A DNA stretch of 64,000 bases from Enterobacter hormaechei ATCC 49162 (GCF_001875655.1 NZ_MKEQ01000001.1:1488001-1552000); one strand, 5' to 3'. Shown: positions 18,691-29,304, counted from the first letter of the stretch. Translations and numbers: made by a program. The notes: a model not told the origin generated them from the sequence alone.

Positions 18691-19443
18691 ATGACCATTA
18701 AGAATGTAATTTGTGATATCGACGGCGTGCTGATGCACGACAACGTTGCCGTGCCGGGTGCTGCGGAGTTTCTTCACCGCATCATCGACAAAGGAATGCC
18801 ACTGGTTCTTCTCACGAACTACCCTTCACAGACTGGTCAGGATCTGGCAAACCGCTTTGCAACCGCAGGCGTCAACGTCCCGGACAGCGTGTTTTATACC
18901 TCTGCAATGGCGACCGCGGATTTCCTGAAGCGTCAGGAAGGCAAAAAAGCCTATGTGGTTGGTGAAGGTGCGCTGATCCACGAGCTATATAAAGCGGGCT
19001 TCACTATTACCGACGTGAACCCGGACTTTGTCATCGTGGGCGAAACGCGCTCCTTTAACTGGGAGATGATGCATAAAGCAGCTTACTTTGTCGCCAACGG
19101 TGCACGTTTTATCGCCACCAACCCGGATACGCACGGTCGTGGTTTTTATCCTGCCTGCGGTGCGCTGTGTGCCGGTATCGAAAAAATCTCTGGCCGTAAG
19201 CCGTTTGTTGTCGGCAAACCGAGCCCGTGGATCATCCGCGCCGCGCTGAATACGATGCAGGCACACTCAGAAGAAACCGTCATTGTGGGCGATAACCTGC
19301 GCACCGATATTCTGGCTGGCTTCCAGGCGGGGCTTGAAACCATTCTGGTGCTGTCTGGCGTCTCGCAGCTTGATGACATTGATACGATGCCGTTCCGCCC
19401 AAGCTGGATATATCCCTCCGTCGACGAAATCGACGTAATTTAA
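18691..19443 (+). CDS. nagD: UMP phosphatase NagD (HAD-IIA)
   Basis: Nucleotide phosphatase preferring UMP, synonym umpH in E. coli; despite its place it is not needed for GlcNAc use. The HAD nucleophile motif is CDIDGVLMHD at residues 8-17, with the Asp-x-Asp pair. Motif II is in LLTNYPSQT, and the C-terminal acidic motif is VGDNLRTDI near 200. I start at ATG 18691 (MTIKNVICD), giving 250 aa as in E. coli. A TTG two codons earlier is possible but less likely. Confidence 0.95.
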   Translation: MTIKNVICDIDGVLMHDNVAVPGAAEFLHRIIDKGMPLVLLTNYPSQTGQDLANRFATAGVNVPDSVFYTSAMATADFLKRQEGKKAYVVGEGALIHELYKAGFTITDVNPDFVIVGETRSFNWEMMHKAAYFVANGARFIATNPDTHGRGFYPACGALCAGIEKISGRKPFVVGKPSPWIIRAALNTMQAHSEETVIVGDNLRTDILAGFQAGLETILVLSGVSQLDDIDTMPFRPSWIYPSVDEIDVI

Positions 19444-19448
19444 TTCAG

Positions 19449-19475
19449 AACCACGCCTCAGGGCGTGGTTTTTCA
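19449..19475 (+). terminator. Terminator of nagBAC-nagD
   Basis: AACCACGCC and GGCGTGGTT arms around a short TCAG loop, followed by TTTC. Five bases after the nagD stop. Confidence 0.85.
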
Positions 19476-19693
19476 TTTCCGCCGCCTGAAATCCTTACGT
19501 CATCTAACGAAACCCACCTTTCATTGAATAAACATCAATAAAATCGCTTTAGTCATACTCATTTTTTAAGATTCAGCAATTGCCATTGCACTTTTTACGT
19601 TTTCACCCGTAAAACGCTTGCGCCCCCTCCCCCTTTTGCGGCATTTTCATAAGCAAGCAACATCACAACGCAACAGGGTTAACGGAGAAGGTT

Positions 19694-21358
19694 ATGTGTT
19701 CTATTTTTGGCGTACTGGATATTAAAACTGACGCGGGCGAACTGCGTAAAAAAGCACTCGAATTGTCCCGCCTGATGCGCCATCGCGGTCCGGACTGGTC
19801 AGGCGTTTACGCCAGCGATAAAGCGATTCTGGCTCATGAACGTCTCTCCATTGTTGATGTCAACGCTGGCGCACAGCCGCTGTATAACGAGAAAAAAACG
19901 CACGCGCTGGCTGTTAACGGTGAAATTTACAACCATCAGGCGCTGCGCGCCGAGTACGGCGATCGCTACGCGTTTCAGACTGGCTCAGACTGCGAAGTGA
20001 TCCTGGCGCTGTATCAGGAGAAAGGTCCGGAGTTCCTCGACGATCTGCAAGGTATGTTTGCCTTCGCGCTGTACGACAGCGAAAAAGATGCTTATCTGAT
20101 TGGCCGCGACCATATTGGTATTATCCCGCTGTACATGGGGCACGATGAACACGGCAACTTCTACGTTGCCTCAGAGATGAAAGCGCTGGTCCCGGTGTGC
20201 CGCACCATCAAAGAGTTCCCGGCAGGCAGCTATCTTTGGAGTAAAGACGGTGAAATCCGCCCGTACTACCAGCGCGACTGGTTTGATTATGACGCGGTGA
20301 AAGACAACGTGACGGACAAAGCCGAACTGCGTCAGGCACTGGAAGAGTCTGTGAAAAGCCACCTGATGTCAGACGTCCCCTACGGCGTACTGCTCTCCGG
20401 CGGGCTGGACTCCTCCGTGATCTCCGCGATCACCAAGAAATTCGCAGCCCGTCGCGTGGAAGATCAGGAGCGCTCTGAAGCCTGGTGGCCACAGCTGCAC
20501 TCCTTTGCCGTGGGTCTGGAAGGGGCACCTGACCTGAAAGCCGCCCAGGAAGTGGCGAACCATCTCGGTACGGTGCACCATGAAATTCACTTCACCGTGC
20601 AGGAAGGTCTGGATGCGATCCGCGATGTGATCTATCACATTGAAACTTATGATGTGACCACCATTCGCGCCTCCACGCCGATGTATTTGATGTCGCGGAA
20701 GATCAAAGCGATGGGCATCAAGATGGTCCTCTCCGGCGAGGGTTCTGACGAAGTGTTTGGCGGTTATCTCTATTTCCACAAAGCGCCGAACGCCAAAGAA
20801 CTGCATGAAGAAACGGTGCGTAAGCTACAGGCGCTGCACATGTTTGACTGCGCGCGCGCCAACAAAGCGATGTCTGCCTGGGGTGTGGAAGCCCGCGTAC
20901 CGTTCCTCGATAAAAAATTCCTGGATGTGGCGATGCGTATCAACCCGCAGGACAAAATGTGCGGCAACGGCAAAATGGAGAAACATATCCTGCGCGAATG
21001 TTTTGAATCCTACCTGCCAGCGAGCGTGGCGTGGCGTCAGAAAGAGCAGTTCTCCGATGGCGTGGGTTACAGCTGGATCGACACCCTGAAAGAGGTGGCG
21101 GCGAAACAGGTTTCTGATCAACAACTGGAAACGGCGAGCTTCCGTTTCCCGTACAACACGCCAGCGTCGAAAGAAGCGTATTTGTACCGTGAGATCTTTG
21201 AGGAGTTGTTCCCGGTTCCAAGTGCAGCCGAGTGCGTACCGGGTGGCCCATCGGTCGCCTGCTCTTCTGCGAAAGCCATTGAATGGGATGAATCTTTCAA
21301 AGCCATGAACGATCCGTCAGGACGCGCAGTGGGCGTTCACCAGTCTGCCTATAAATAA
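19694..21358 (+). CDS. asnB: Asparagine synthetase B (glutamine-hydrolysing)
   Basis: Makes asparagine from aspartate, ATP and glutamine. An N-terminal class II glutaminase domain (about 1-200) has the nucleophile Cys directly after the initiator Met (MCSIFG), plus RHRGPD and AVNGEIYNH motifs. The C-terminal synthetase domain has the ATP pyrophosphatase loop LLSGGLDSS near 232. Length 554 aa, the E. coli length. Start has GGAGAAGGTT upstream. The 250-bp region before it holds the nagD terminator and nothing else I could assign. Confidence 0.97.
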   Translation: MCSIFGVLDIKTDAGELRKKALELSRLMRHRGPDWSGVYASDKAILAHERLSIVDVNAGAQPLYNEKKTHALAVNGEIYNHQALRAEYGDRYAFQTGSDCEVILALYQEKGPEFLDDLQGMFAFALYDSEKDAYLIGRDHIGIIPLYMGHDEHGNFYVASEMKALVPVCRTIKEFPAGSYLWSKDGEIRPYYQRDWFDYDAVKDNVTDKAELRQALEESVKSHLMSDVPYGVLLSGGLDSSVISAITKKFAARRVEDQERSEAWWPQLHSFAVGLEGAPDLKAAQEVANHLGTVHHEIHFTVQEGLDAIRDVIYHIETYDVTTIRASTPMYLMSRKIKAMGIKMVLSGEGSDEVFGGYLYFHKAPNAKELHEETVRKLQALHMFDCARANKAMSAWGVEARVPFLDKKFLDVAMRINPQDKMCGNGKMEKHILRECFESYLPASVAWRQKEQFSDGVGYSWIDTLKEVAAKQVSDQQLETASFRFPYNTPASKEAYLYREIFEELFPVPSAAECVPGGPSVACSSAKAIEWDESFKAMNDPSGRAVGVHQSAYK

Positions 21359-21371
21359 TGTTCAGATAATC

Positions 21372-21399
21372 ATCAGGCCCTCCGGGGCCTGATTTTTTT
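21372..21399 (+). terminator. Terminator of asnB
   Basis: Perfect nine-base arms ATCAGGCCC and GGGCCTGAT around a TCCG tetraloop, followed by seven T. Confidence 0.92.
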
Positions 21400-21515
21400 G
21401 CCTCTCATTTCCCCGCATAAAATCGATTAATAACCAATAATTGTCGAATATTCGGCCTCGCTGTTCGCAACCTAACCAAACAGTCACATTCCGGCCATTT
21501 TCATTGAAAAAGGTG

Positions 21516-21544
21516 TTGACGCTGCAAGGGTCTATACGCATAAT
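21516..21544 (+). promoter_or_regulatory. Promoter of the metT-glnX tRNA operon
   Basis: TTGACG at 21516 and CATAAT at 21539, separated by 17 bases. The following GCGCCCCGC is a GC-rich discriminator typical of stringently controlled stable-RNA promoters. The first tRNA begins 40 bases on. Confidence 0.78.
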
Positions 21545-21583
21545 GCGCCCCGCAACGCCGATAAGGTAACGCGAAAAAAAGAT

Positions 21584-21660
21584 GGCTACGTAGCTCAGTT
21601 GGTTAGAGCACATCACTCATAATGATGGGGTCACAGGTTCGAATCCCGTCGTAGCCACCA
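21584..21660 (+). tRNA. metT: tRNA-Met (CAT), elongator
   Basis: 77 nt including encoded CCA. GGCTACG pairs with CGTAGCC; anticodon CAT at 21618-21620; TTCGAAT T-loop. First gene of a seven-tRNA operon with the E. coli metT-leuW-glnU-glnW-metU-glnV-glnX order. Sequence appears identical to the copy at 21976. Confidence 0.96.
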
Positions 21661-21668
21661 TCTTTTTT

Positions 21669-21753
21669 GCGGGAGTGGCGAAATTGGTAGACGCACCAGA
21701 TTTAGGTTCTGGCGCCGCAAGGTGTGCGAGTTCAAGTCTCGCCTCCCGCACCA
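21669..21753 (+). tRNA. leuW: tRNA-Leu (TAG)
   Basis: 85 nt with a long variable arm, as expected for tRNA-Leu. GCGGGAG pairs with CTCCCGC; anticodon TAG at 21703-21705; encoded CCA. Eight bases after the first tRNA-Met. Confidence 0.96.
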
Positions 21754-21776
21754 TTCCCAGGTAAGCGTTGCACGGA

Positions 21777-21851
21777 TGGGGTATCGCCAAGCGGTAAGGC
21801 ACCGGTTTTTGATACCGGCATTCCCTGGTTCGAATCCAGGTACCCCAGCCA
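21777..21851 (+). tRNA. glnU: tRNA-Gln (TTG)
   Basis: 75 nt; TGGGGTA pairs with TACCCCA apart from the usual weak first pair; anticodon TTG; encoded CCA. Identical to the next tRNA-Gln, matching the glnU/glnW pair of E. coli. Confidence 0.96.
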
Positions 21852-21883
21852 TATTTCTTCGATCATGCGGTTCTCCGCGGTAT

Positions 21884-21958
21884 TGGGGTATCGCCAAGCG
21901 GTAAGGCACCGGTTTTTGATACCGGCATTCCCTGGTTCGAATCCAGGTACCCCAGCCA
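21884..21958 (+). tRNA. glnW: tRNA-Gln (TTG), second copy
   Basis: 75 nt, base-for-base the same as the tRNA at 21777-21851, with anticodon TTG and encoded CCA. Confidence 0.96.
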
Positions 21959-21975
21959 TCGAAGATTGCAGTACT

Positions 21976-22052
21976 GGCTACGTAGCTCAGTTGGTTAGAG
22001 CACATCACTCATAATGATGGGGTCACAGGTTCGAATCCCGTCGTAGCCACCA
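21976..22052 (+). tRNA. metU: tRNA-Met (CAT), second copy
   Basis: 77 nt, same sequence as 21584-21660; anticodon CAT, encoded CCA. Confidence 0.96.
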
Positions 22053-22093
22053 TATTTACGTTATCGAATACGATTCGGTAAACTGAACATTGT

Positions 22094-22168
22094 TGGGGTA
22101 TCGCCAAGCGGTAAGGCACCGGATTCTGATTCCGGCATTCCGAGGTTCGAATCCTCGTACCCCAGCCA
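22094..22168 (+). tRNA. glnV: tRNA-Gln (CTG)
   Basis: 75 nt; anticodon CTG at 22126-22128. Acceptor and anticodon stems are close to the TTG isoacceptors; the sequence agrees with E. coli glnV as I recall it. Confidence 0.96.
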
Positions 22169-22202
22169 CTTTAAAGTCGTTAAGCTGTTTGTTTAACGCA
22201 AT

Positions 22203-22277
22203 TGGGGTGTCGCCAAGCGGTAAGGCTCTGGTTTCTGATACCAGCATTCCGGGGTTCGAATCCCTGCACCCCAGCCA
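22203..22277 (+). tRNA. glnX: tRNA-Gln (CTG), divergent copy
   Basis: 75 nt; anticodon CTG at 22235-22237. It differs from the preceding CTG tRNA in acceptor (TGGGGTG/CACCCCA), anticodon-stem (CTGGT/ACCAG) and T-stem bases, and the changes keep pairing. In E. coli glnV and glnX are identical, so this divergence is notable; the fold looks intact. Confidence 0.94.
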
Positions 22278-22285
22278 CTTAAAAC

Positions 22286-22313
22286 AAAAAAGCCCGCTCT
22301 GCGGGCTTTTTTG
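22286..22313 (+). terminator. Terminator of the tRNA operon
   Basis: AGCCCGC and GCGGGCT arms around TCT, followed by T-runs; A-run on the other side, so it may also terminate ubiF from the minus strand. Confidence 0.9.
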
Positions 22314-22335
22314 TTTTTGTTGTTTGTGTTGTGTG

Positions 22336-22370
22336 GCCTGATGCCCTCTCCCCACGGGGAGAGGGAAAAA
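22336..22370 (+). repeat. Composite intergenic repeat, copy B (shortened)
   Basis: CCTGATGCCCTCTCCCC, ACGG, GGAGAGGG: the palindromic half of the composite element at 3858 and 35696, lacking the central CACCCCGG segment and the adjoining terminator hairpin. It ends at the 3' end of ubiF. Confidence 0.68.
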
Positions 22371-22373
22371 GAA

Positions 22374-23549
22374 TTAGAGTCCCAGGGCGTATTTCAGGGC
22401 CTGACGTTTCAGACCACCGGCACGTTCTGCCGCCATCAATCCAATGTTACGCAGTATGCGTACCGGGGCCAGGTCATTACTGAATCCGGCATAGAACAGA
22501 TCCATCCCCGATTGCATGATGAAGTTATCCGCCATACGGCGCGTCTGGTAGCGCTTCAGCACCTGATGGCTGGCCCAGGCCTCCGCATGACCGCGCGCAT
22601 TGCTTAAAACGTCCAGTAACGCATCGACGTCACGGTATCCCAGATTCACCCCCTGCCCCGCCAGCGGATGAATGGTGTGCGCCGCGTCACCCACCAGCGC
22701 CAGCCCTTCACGGGCATACTGCAACGCATGACGGCGCATCAGCGGGAATGCGCCAGCGGCAACCGGCGTTACGTTCCCCAGACGGCTCGGGAAGTGCTGC
22801 CGGATTTCGCGCTGCAACTGATCCATCGACAGCCCCTGCAACTGCCGAATGCGCGCCGGTTTGTCATACCAGACCAGCGAAGCCCAGCGATCAAACAGCG
22901 GTAAGAATGCATGCGGGCCGTTCGGCGTAAAATGCTGCCAGGTGCTTTCGCCCGGCGCATTGTCGCACTGGACGGTGATCAGCATGCAGGACTGCTGGTA
23001 CTGCCAGGCATGGATCCCAATGCCTGCCATCTGCCTGACCTGCGAGTTTGCGCCATCCGCCCCCACCACCAGCTTCACGGCCAGTTCATCGTCGTTGTCC
23101 AGCGTCAGGAGATACCCGCCCTCATGACGATGCAGGGCTTTCAGCGAGTCCGGAACGCGCAGCGTCACCTTCGGGTGCGCCTCCAGCGTCTGCCAGAGCG
23201 CCAGCTGGAGCACGTTGTTTTCCACCATATAGCCCAGGCGCGGCAGTTTCAGCTCGGCGGCGTCAAACGAGACGTGAGCATTTTCCCACTCCCAGGTTTC
23301 AAGACGGCTGTAAGGGTGCGCGCGCATCGCCAGCACCGCCTCCCAGACGCCCAGCCCGCGAAGCAGATCAACAGACGCCGCGCTGATGGCGGAAATACGC
23401 ACGTCCGGTTGGCTGGCAGGATCGAATGCCGGTGGAGCCGCCTGTTCAATAACGGTTACGTCAAATCCCTGCTGCGCCAGCCCCAGCGCCAGTGCGCCGC
23501 CGACCATACCGCCGCCAACAACGGCAACTTCGGTGTTCAGGAGTGTCAT
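22374..23549 (-). CDS. ubiF: Ubiquinone biosynthesis hydroxylase UbiF
   Basis: FAD monooxygenase that hydroxylates 2-octaprenyl-3-methyl-6-methoxy-1,4-benzoquinol in ubiquinone synthesis. The dinucleotide motif [16 protein letters not shown] is at the N terminus, and the FAD motif [17 protein letters not shown] is near residue 290. I start at ATG 23549 ([10 protein letters not shown]), preceded by AAGGA at good spacing and giving 391 aa, the E. coli length. A GTG two codons upstream is less likely. It diverges from miaB, as in E. coli. Confidence 0.95.
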   Translation of the reverse strand: MTLLNTEVAVVGGGMVGGALALGLAQQGFDVTVIEQAAPPAFDPASQPDVRISAISAASVDLLRGLGVWEAVLAMRAHPYSRLETWEWENAHVSFDAAELKLPRLGYMVENNVLQLALWQTLEAHPKVTLRVPDSLKALHRHEGGYLLTLDNDDELAVKLVVGADGANSQVRQMAGIGIHAWQYQQSCMLITVQCDNAPGESTWQHFTPNGPHAFLPLFDRWASLVWYDKPARIRQLQGLSMDQLQREIRQHFPSRLGNVTPVAAGAFPLMRRHALQYAREGLALVGDAAHTIHPLAGQGVNLGYRDVDALLDVLSNARGHAEAWASHQVLKRYQTRRMADNFIMQSGMDLFYAGFSNDLAPVRILRNIGLMAAERAGGLKRQALKYALGL

Positions 23550-23684
23550 GGTCACTATTCCTTATTGGAGAATACCTTAAGTTTACCGGATTTTTGCGGC
23601 CCTGAGGTTGACAACCTTCATACTGGTCACAACCGCACCAAAGCATTACAATACGCGGCTTGCAATCCTGAGCTGAGCAAGTCG

Positions 23685-25109
23685 ATGACTAAAAAACTCC
23701 ATATAAAAACCTGGGGCTGTCAGATGAACGAATACGATTCATCCAAGATGGCCGATCTGCTGGATACCACCCACGGATACCAGCTGACTGAAAATGCGAA
23801 AGAAGCCGATGTGCTGCTGCTGAACACCTGTTCAATTCGTGAAAAAGCACAGGAAAAAGTCTTTCATGTGTTAGGCCGCTGGAAGCTTCTCAAACGGAAA
23901 AATCCGGACCTGATCATTGGCGTGGGTGGCTGCGTGGCATCGCAGGAAGGTAAGCTGATCCGCCAGAGAGCCCCCTATGTGGATATCGTTTTTGGCCCTC
24001 AGACCCTGCACCGCCTGCCAGAGATGATTAACAAGGTTCGCGGCAGCCGTAGCCCGGTGGTTGACGTGAGCTTCCCGGAGATTGAGAAATTTGACCGTCT
24101 GCCAGAGCCGCGCGCGGATGGCCCGACGGCCTTCGTCTCCATCATGGAAGGCTGCAACAAATACTGTACTTACTGCGTGGTGCCTTACACCCGCGGTGAA
24201 GAAGTGAGCCGCCCGGCAGACGATATTCTGTTTGAAATCGCACAGCTTGCCGCGCAGGGCGTTCGTGAAGTCAACCTGCTGGGCCAGAACGTGAACGCCT
24301 GGCGCGGGGAAAACTACGACGGCACCACCGGCAGCTTCGCCGAGCTACTGCGTCTGGTGGCAGCGATTGACGGCATCGACCGCATTCGCTTTACCACCAG
24401 CCATCCGATGGAATTTACCGACGACATTATTGACGTCTATCGCGATACGCCGGAGCTGGTGAGCTTCCTGCACCTGCCGATCCAGTGCGGATCTGACCGC
24501 GTGCTGAACCTGATGGGCCGTCCACATACGGTGCTGGAGTATAAGTCCACCATCCGCAAGCTGCGTGAAGCGCGCCCGGATATCCAGATTAGCTCCGACT
24601 TTATCGTCGGCTTCCCTGGCGAAACCGCTGATGACTTCGAGCGCACCATGAAGCTCATTGGCGAGGTGAATTTCGACGTCAGCTACAGCTTCATCTTCTC
24701 TGCTCGCCCGGGCACCCCTGCGGCCGATATGGTTGACGATGTGCCGGAAGAAGAGAAAAAACAGCGTCTGTATATTTTGCAGGAGCGCATCAACCAACAG
24801 GCCAACGCGTGGAGTCGTCGTATGCTCGGCACCGTCCAGCGTATTCTGGTGGAAGGCACCTCCCGTAAGAGCATCATGGAACTGTCTGGCCGAACCGAAA
24901 ATAACCGCGTGGTGAACTTTGAAGGCACCCCGGACATGATCGGTAAATTTGTGGATGTCGAGATTGTAGAAGTGCTCACCAACTCGCTGCGCGGGAAAGT
25001 GGTACGCACTGAAGACGAAATGGGTCTGCGTATTGCCGAGACGCCTGAATCCGTCATCTCTCGCACCCGCAAAGTCAACGATTCGGGCGTAGGTATTTAC
25101 CAGCCTTAA
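23685..25109 (+). CDS. miaB: tRNA-2-methylthio-N6-dimethylallyladenosine synthase MiaB
   Basis: Radical-SAM methylthiotransferase adding a methylthio group to i6A37 of tRNAs reading UNN codons. Its N-terminal UPF0004 domain has three cluster Cys ([23 protein letters not shown]). The radical-[11 protein letters not shown] motif is near residue 157, and a TRAM domain is at the C terminus. 474 aa as in E. coli. I start at ATG 23685 ([11 protein letters not shown]); an open frame extends far upstream antisense to ubiF but has no MiaB homology. Confidence 0.96.
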   Translation: MTKKLHIKTWGCQMNEYDSSKMADLLDTTHGYQLTENAKEADVLLLNTCSIREKAQEKVFHVLGRWKLLKRKNPDLIIGVGGCVASQEGKLIRQRAPYVDIVFGPQTLHRLPEMINKVRGSRSPVVDVSFPEIEKFDRLPEPRADGPTAFVSIMEGCNKYCTYCVVPYTRGEEVSRPADDILFEIAQLAAQGVREVNLLGQNVNAWRGENYDGTTGSFAELLRLVAAIDGIDRIRFTTSHPMEFTDDIIDVYRDTPELVSFLHLPIQCGSDRVLNLMGRPHTVLEYKSTIRKLREARPDIQISSDFIVGFPGETADDFERTMKLIGEVNFDVSYSFIFSARPGTPAADMVDDVPEEEKKQRLYILQERINQQANAWSRRMLGTVQRILVEGTSRKSIMELSGRTENNRVVNFEGTPDMIGKFVDVEIVEVLTNSLRGKVVRTEDEMGLRIAETPESVISRTRKVNDSGVGIYQP

Positions 25110-25272
25110 TCCTTCTGGCCTGCCTGTCCGGCAGGCCTTGTATTTCCTCTCATCACCCCCAATATCTACCGCAACGCTTGCGCCTTTATTCTATGGCGTG
25201 AATAATTTCGGTAATGACCGTTTTATTACGCCGTGTGGCCACAGGTCAGTTAACCAATCAAAGAGGAACAGT

Positions 25273-26319
25273 TTGAACATAGATACGCGTGAAATTAGCC
25301 TTGAGCCCGCAGACAACGCTCGCCTGCTGAGCCTGTGCGGGCCGTTTGATGACAACATCAAACAACTGGAGCGACGTCTGGGTATCGAAATCAATCGTCG
25401 CGATAACCATTTCAAACTCACCGGACGCCCAATCTGCGTCAACGCCGCGGCAGATATTCTCCGCAGCCTGTATGTTGATACCGCCCCGATGCGCGGCGAG
25501 ATCCAGGATATTGAGCCGGAACAGATCCACCTCGCCATTAAAGAGGCGCGCGTGCTTGAGCAAAGCGCGGAAAGCGTGCCGGACTACGGTAAGGCAATCA
25601 ATATCAAGACCAAGCGTGGCGTCATCAAGCCGCGTACGCCAAACCAGGCGCAGTACATCGCCAACATTCTTGACCATGACATCACCTTCGGCGTGGGTCC
25701 GGCCGGTACGGGTAAAACCTATCTGGCCGTTGCGGCCGCGGTCGATGCGCTGGAGCGTCAGGAGATCCGCCGTATTCTGCTGACCCGCCCTGCCGTTGAA
25801 GCCGGTGAGAAACTCGGCTTTCTGCCGGGCGATTTAAGTCAGAAAGTGGACCCTTACCTGCGCCCGCTGTACGACGCGCTGTTCGAAATGCTCGGCTTCG
25901 AGAAAGTTGAAAAGCTCATCGAGCGTAACGTGATTGAAGTGGCCCCGCTGGCCTATATGCGCGGCCGTACGCTTAACGACGCATTCATCATTCTGGATGA
26001 GAGCCAGAACACCACTATCGAACAGATGAAGATGTTCCTGACGCGTATTGGCTTTAACTCGAAAGCGGTTATCACCGGTGACGTCACCCAGATTGACCTG
26101 CCGCGTAACACCAAATCGGGTCTGCGTCATGCCATCGAAGTCCTGGCCGAGGTAGAGGAAATCAGCTTTAACTTCTTCCACAGTGAAGACGTGGTACGCC
26201 ATCCGGTTGTCGCGCGTATCGTTAATGCTTATGAGGCCTGGGAAGAGGCAGATCAGAAACGCAGGGCCGAACTGGCCGCAGAACGTAAGCGCGAAGCGCA
26301 GGAGCATGAACAGAAATGA
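25273..26319 (+). CDS. ybeZ: PhoH-like ATPase YbeZ
   Basis: Cytoplasmic P-loop protein of the PhoH family, working with the endonuclease YbeY in rRNA maturation. Walker A GPAGTGKT is near residue 137, Walker B is IILDESQNT near 235, and the C-terminal tail is strongly charged. I choose the TTG at 25273 ([12 protein letters not shown]), which has AGAGGA seven bases upstream and gives 348 aa, close to E. coli. Earlier in-frame codons encode no family sequence. The stop overlaps the ybeY start (ATGA). Confidence 0.93.
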   Translation: MNIDTREISLEPADNARLLSLCGPFDDNIKQLERRLGIEINRRDNHFKLTGRPICVNAAADILRSLYVDTAPMRGEIQDIEPEQIHLAIKEARVLEQSAESVPDYGKAINIKTKRGVIKPRTPNQAQYIANILDHDITFGVGPAGTGKTYLAVAAAVDALERQEIRRILLTRPAVEAGEKLGFLPGDLSQKVDPYLRPLYDALFEMLGFEKVEKLIERNVIEVAPLAYMRGRTLNDAFIILDESQNTTIEQMKMFLTRIGFNSKAVITGDVTQIDLPRNTKSGLRHAIEVLAEVEEISFNFFHSEDVVRHPVVARIVNAYEAWEEADQKRRAELAAERKREAQEHEQK

Positions 26320-26783
26320 GTCAGGTGATCCTCGATTTACAGCTGGCCTGTGAAGATAATTCCGGCATGCCAGAAGAGGCACAGTTTCAGAAATGGCTGG
26401 ACGCCGTCATCCCGCAGTTTCAGGAAGAATCAGAGGTCACGATTCGCCTGGTGGATGAAGCAGAAAGCCATGAACTCAACCTGACCTACCGCGGGAAAGA
26501 TAAGCCGACCAACGTGCTCTCTTTCCCGTTCGAAGCCCCTCCGGGCATGGAGATGCCGCTGCTGGGCGATCTGATCATCTGCCGTCAGGTGGTTGAACAG
26601 GAAGCCAAAGAGCAGCAAAAGCCGCTGGAAGCGCACTGGGCACACATGGTGGTCCACGGTAGCCTGCATCTTCTGGGTTACGACCATATTGAAGATGACG
26701 AAGCGGAAGAGATGGAATCCCTCGAGACAGAGATAATGCTTGCTCTGGGCTATGAGGATCCGTACATTGCCGAGAAAGAATAG
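26316..26783 (+). CDS. ybeY: Endoribonuclease YbeY
   Basis: Metal-dependent single-strand RNase needed for 16S rRNA 3'-end maturation and 70S quality control. The zinc motif [11 protein letters not shown] (His-x3-His-x5-His) is near residues 114-124. 155 aa as in E. coli. It overlaps ybeZ by four bases and belongs to the miaB-ybeZYX-lnt cluster. Confidence 0.96.
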   Translation: MSQVILDLQLACEDNSGMPEEAQFQKWLDAVIPQFQEESEVTIRLVDEAESHELNLTYRGKDKPTNVLSFPFEAPPGMEMPLLGDLIICRQVVEQEAKEQQKPLEAHWAHMVVHGSLHLLGYDHIEDDEAEEMESLETEIMLALGYEDPYIAEKE

Positions 26784-26802
26784 TCAGTTACTGACTACCA
26801 TG

Positions 26803-26829
26803 CCGCCGCGCAGGGACATAGCGCGGCGG
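26803..26829. other. GC-rich inverted repeat between ybeY and ybeX
   Basis: Perfect nine-base arms CCGCCGCGC and GCGCGGCGG around AGGGACATA, without a T-run. It may stabilise or pause the polycistronic mRNA, but no role can be read from sequence. Confidence 0.45.
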
Positions 26830-26867
26830 TTAACGTTGAACTAACAAGAGAACCCTTAACAAACGCC

Positions 26868-27746
26868 ATGAGCGACGACAATTCACACAGTAGCGACACG
26901 ACAACCACTAAAAAGGGATTTTTCTCCCTCATTCTGAACCAGCTTTTCCACGGCGAACCGAAAAACCGTGATGAACTGCTGGAGCTGATTCGTGATTCCG
27001 GGCAGAACGACCTTATCGACGAAGATACGCGCGAAATGCTCGAAGGGGTGATGGACATCGCCGACCAGCGCGTCCGCGACATCATGATCCCCCGCTCGCA
27101 GATGATTACCCTGAAACGCAACCAGACGCTGGACGAGTGCCTTGATGTCATTATCGAATCGGCCCACTCACGTTTCCCGGTCATCAGCGAAGACAAAGAT
27201 CACATTGAAGGGATTTTGATGGCGAAAGATCTGCTGCCGTTTATGCGCAGCGATGCCGAAGCCTTCAGTATGGAAAAAGTGTTACGCCCGGCGGTGGTTG
27301 TGCCGGAAAGTAAACGTGTGGATCGGATGCTGAAAGAGTTTCGCTCCCAGCGTTACCACATGGCGATTGTTATTGATGAATTTGGTGGCGTTTCCGGTCT
27401 GGTCACGATCGAAGACATCCTTGAGCTGATCGTGGGCGAAATTGAAGATGAGTATGACGAAGAAGAGGATATCGACTTCCGTCAGCTGAGCCGCCACACC
27501 TGGACCGTGCGCGCGCTGGCCTCAATTGAGGACTTCAACGACACCTTTGGCACCAGCTTCAGCGATGAAGAGGTGGACACCATTGGTGGTCTGGTGATGC
27601 AGGCCTTCGGCCATCTTCCGGCCCGCGGTGAAACCGTTGACATCGATGGTTACCAGTTTAAGGTCGCCATGGCCGACAGCCGACGTATTATTCAGGTTCA
27701 CGTCAGAATGCCGGACGACTCACCGGTGCCAAAACGGGAAGATTAA
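26868..27746 (+). CDS. ybeX: CBS-domain transport accessory protein YbeX (CorC)
   Basis: 292 aa, same as E. coli YbeX/CorC, linked to Mg/Co efflux and ribosome maturation. The acidic N-terminal stretch is followed by a CBS pair (about 70-190: [31 protein letters not shown]). The CorC/HlyC domain is at the C terminus ([14 protein letters not shown]). There is no membrane segment, so it is cytosolic. Five bases before lnt. Confidence 0.94.
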   Translation: MSDDNSHSSDTTTTKKGFFSLILNQLFHGEPKNRDELLELIRDSGQNDLIDEDTREMLEGVMDIADQRVRDIMIPRSQMITLKRNQTLDECLDVIIESAHSRFPVISEDKDHIEGILMAKDLLPFMRSDAEAFSMEKVLRPAVVVPESKRVDRMLKEFRSQRYHMAIVIDEFGGVSGLVTIEDILELIVGEIEDEYDEEEDIDFRQLSRHTWTVRALASIEDFNDTFGTSFSDEEVDTIGGLVMQAFGHLPARGETVDIDGYQFKVAMADSRRIIQVHVRMPDDSPVPKRED

Positions 27747-27751
27747 TGTAA

Positions 27752-29290
27752 ATGGCATTTGCCCCACTCTTTGAACGCCAGCGCGTCCGTTTGCTGCTGG
27801 CGCTGTTACTCGGAGCCAGCGGTACGCTGGCTTTTTCTCCTTACGATATCTGGCCAGCCGCGATTCTTTCCCTGATGGGGCTACAGGGGCTGACCCTCAA
27901 CCGTCGTCCGGTACAGGCCGCGGCTGTCGGCTACTTCTGGGGGCTGGGGCTGTTCGGCTCCGGCATTAACTGGGTCTATGTCAGTATCGCGCAATTTGGT
28001 GGGATGCCGGGGCCGGTTAACGTCTTCCTCGTTGTGCTGCTTGCCGCATATCTCTCGCTCTACACCGGCCTGTTCGCGGGTATCCTGTCTCGCCTGTGGC
28101 CAAAAACGACCTGGCTGCGCGTGGCGATAGCGGCGCCCGTTGTCTGGCAAATCACCGAATTCCTGCGCGGCTGGGTACTTACCGGCTTCCCGTGGCTACA
28201 GTTCGGCTATAGCCAGGTTGACGGCCCGCTGAAAGGGCTGGCGCCAGTTATGGGCGTGGAAGCCATCAACTTCCTGTTAATGATGGTCAGCGGCCTGCTG
28301 GTGCTGGCACTGGTCACGCGTAGTTGGAAGCCGCTGGTTGCCGCGCTGATCCTTTTCGCCCTGCCCTTCCCACTGCGTTATATCCAGTGGTTCACGCTGG
28401 AGCCCGCGCGCGCCACGCAGGTTTCGCTGGTGCAGGGCGATATCCCGCAGTCATTGAAATGGGATGAGAATCAGTTACTGAACACGCTGAAAATCTACGC
28501 CAACGCCACCGAAGAGGTGATGGGCAAATCACAGCTCATCATCTGGCCTGAGTCTGCGATCCCGGACCTGGAGATCAATCAACAGCCCTTCCTGAAGATG
28601 ATGGACGATTTGCTGCGCGCGCGCGGCAGTACCCTGATCACCGGGATTGTGGATGCGCGTCTCAATCAGCAGAACCGCTATGACACCTATAACGCGATCA
28701 TCACGCTCGGTAAGGACAGCGACTACAGCTACACCTCCACCAATCGCTACAACAAAAACCACCTTGTACCGTTTGGCGAGTTTGTTCCGCTGGAGTCGAT
28801 TCTGCGTCCGCTGGCACCGTTCTTCGATCTGCCGATGTCCTCGTTCAGCCGTGGCCCTTACGTTCAGCCGCAGCTGCATGCGCACGGTTTTGCCCTGACG
28901 GCCGCCATTTGCTACGAGATTATCCTCGGCGAGCAGGTGCGCGATAACTTCCGCCCGGACACCGACTATCTGCTGACCATCTCAAACGATGCGTGGTTCG
29001 GTAAATCGATTGGCCCGTGGCAGCACTTCCAGATGGCGCGCATGCGTTCTCTGGAGCTGGCGCGTCCACTGCTGCGTAGCACCAATAACGGCATCACCGC
29101 CGTGATTGGTCCGCAGGGCGAAATCCAGGCCATGATCCCGCAGTTCACCCGTGAGGTGCTGACCACTAACGTCACGCCAACTTCCGGACTTACGCCGTAC
29201 GCGCGCACCGGCAACTGGCCGCTGTGGATCCTGACCACACTGTTCGGTTTCGCCGCCGTGCTGATGAGCCTGCGTCAGCGTCGTAAATAA
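27752..29290 (+). CDS. lnt: Apolipoprotein N-acyltransferase Lnt
   Basis: Inner-membrane enzyme adding the third acyl chain to lipoproteins such as RlpA and LptE in this window. About six to seven N-terminal membrane helices precede a periplasmic nitrilase-fold domain. Its catalytic triad falls at the E. coli positions: Glu267 (WPESAI), Lys335 (YNKNHL), Cys387 (ICYEI). 512 aa, equal to E. coli. Last gene of the cluster. Confidence 0.96.
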   Translation: MAFAPLFERQRVRLLLALLLGASGTLAFSPYDIWPAAILSLMGLQGLTLNRRPVQAAAVGYFWGLGLFGSGINWVYVSIAQFGGMPGPVNVFLVVLLAAYLSLYTGLFAGILSRLWPKTTWLRVAIAAPVVWQITEFLRGWVLTGFPWLQFGYSQVDGPLKGLAPVMGVEAINFLLMMVSGLLVLALVTRSWKPLVAALILFALPFPLRYIQWFTLEPARATQVSLVQGDIPQSLKWDENQLLNTLKIYANATEEVMGKSQLIIWPESAIPDLEINQQPFLKMMDDLLRARGSTLITGIVDARLNQQNRYDTYNAIITLGKDSDYSYTSTNRYNKNHLVPFGEFVPLESILRPLAPFFDLPMSSFSRGPYVQPQLHAHGFALTAAICYEIILGEQVRDNFRPDTDYLLTISNDAWFGKSIGPWQHFQMARMRSLELARPLLRSTNNGITAVIGPQGEIQAMIPQFTREVLTTNVTPTSGLTPYARTGNWPLWILTTLFGFAAVLMSLRQRRK

Positions 29291-29304
29291 CCTTACCTTC
29301 TGTT

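Noticed and set aside
21617..22355. Several short frames across the tRNA cluster on both strands
   Set aside because: Repeated peptides such as GFEPGNAGIKNRC are translations of tRNA genes.
22911..23684. Long upstream extension of miaB
   Set aside because: Antisense to ubiF; MiaB homology begins at the ATG at 23685.
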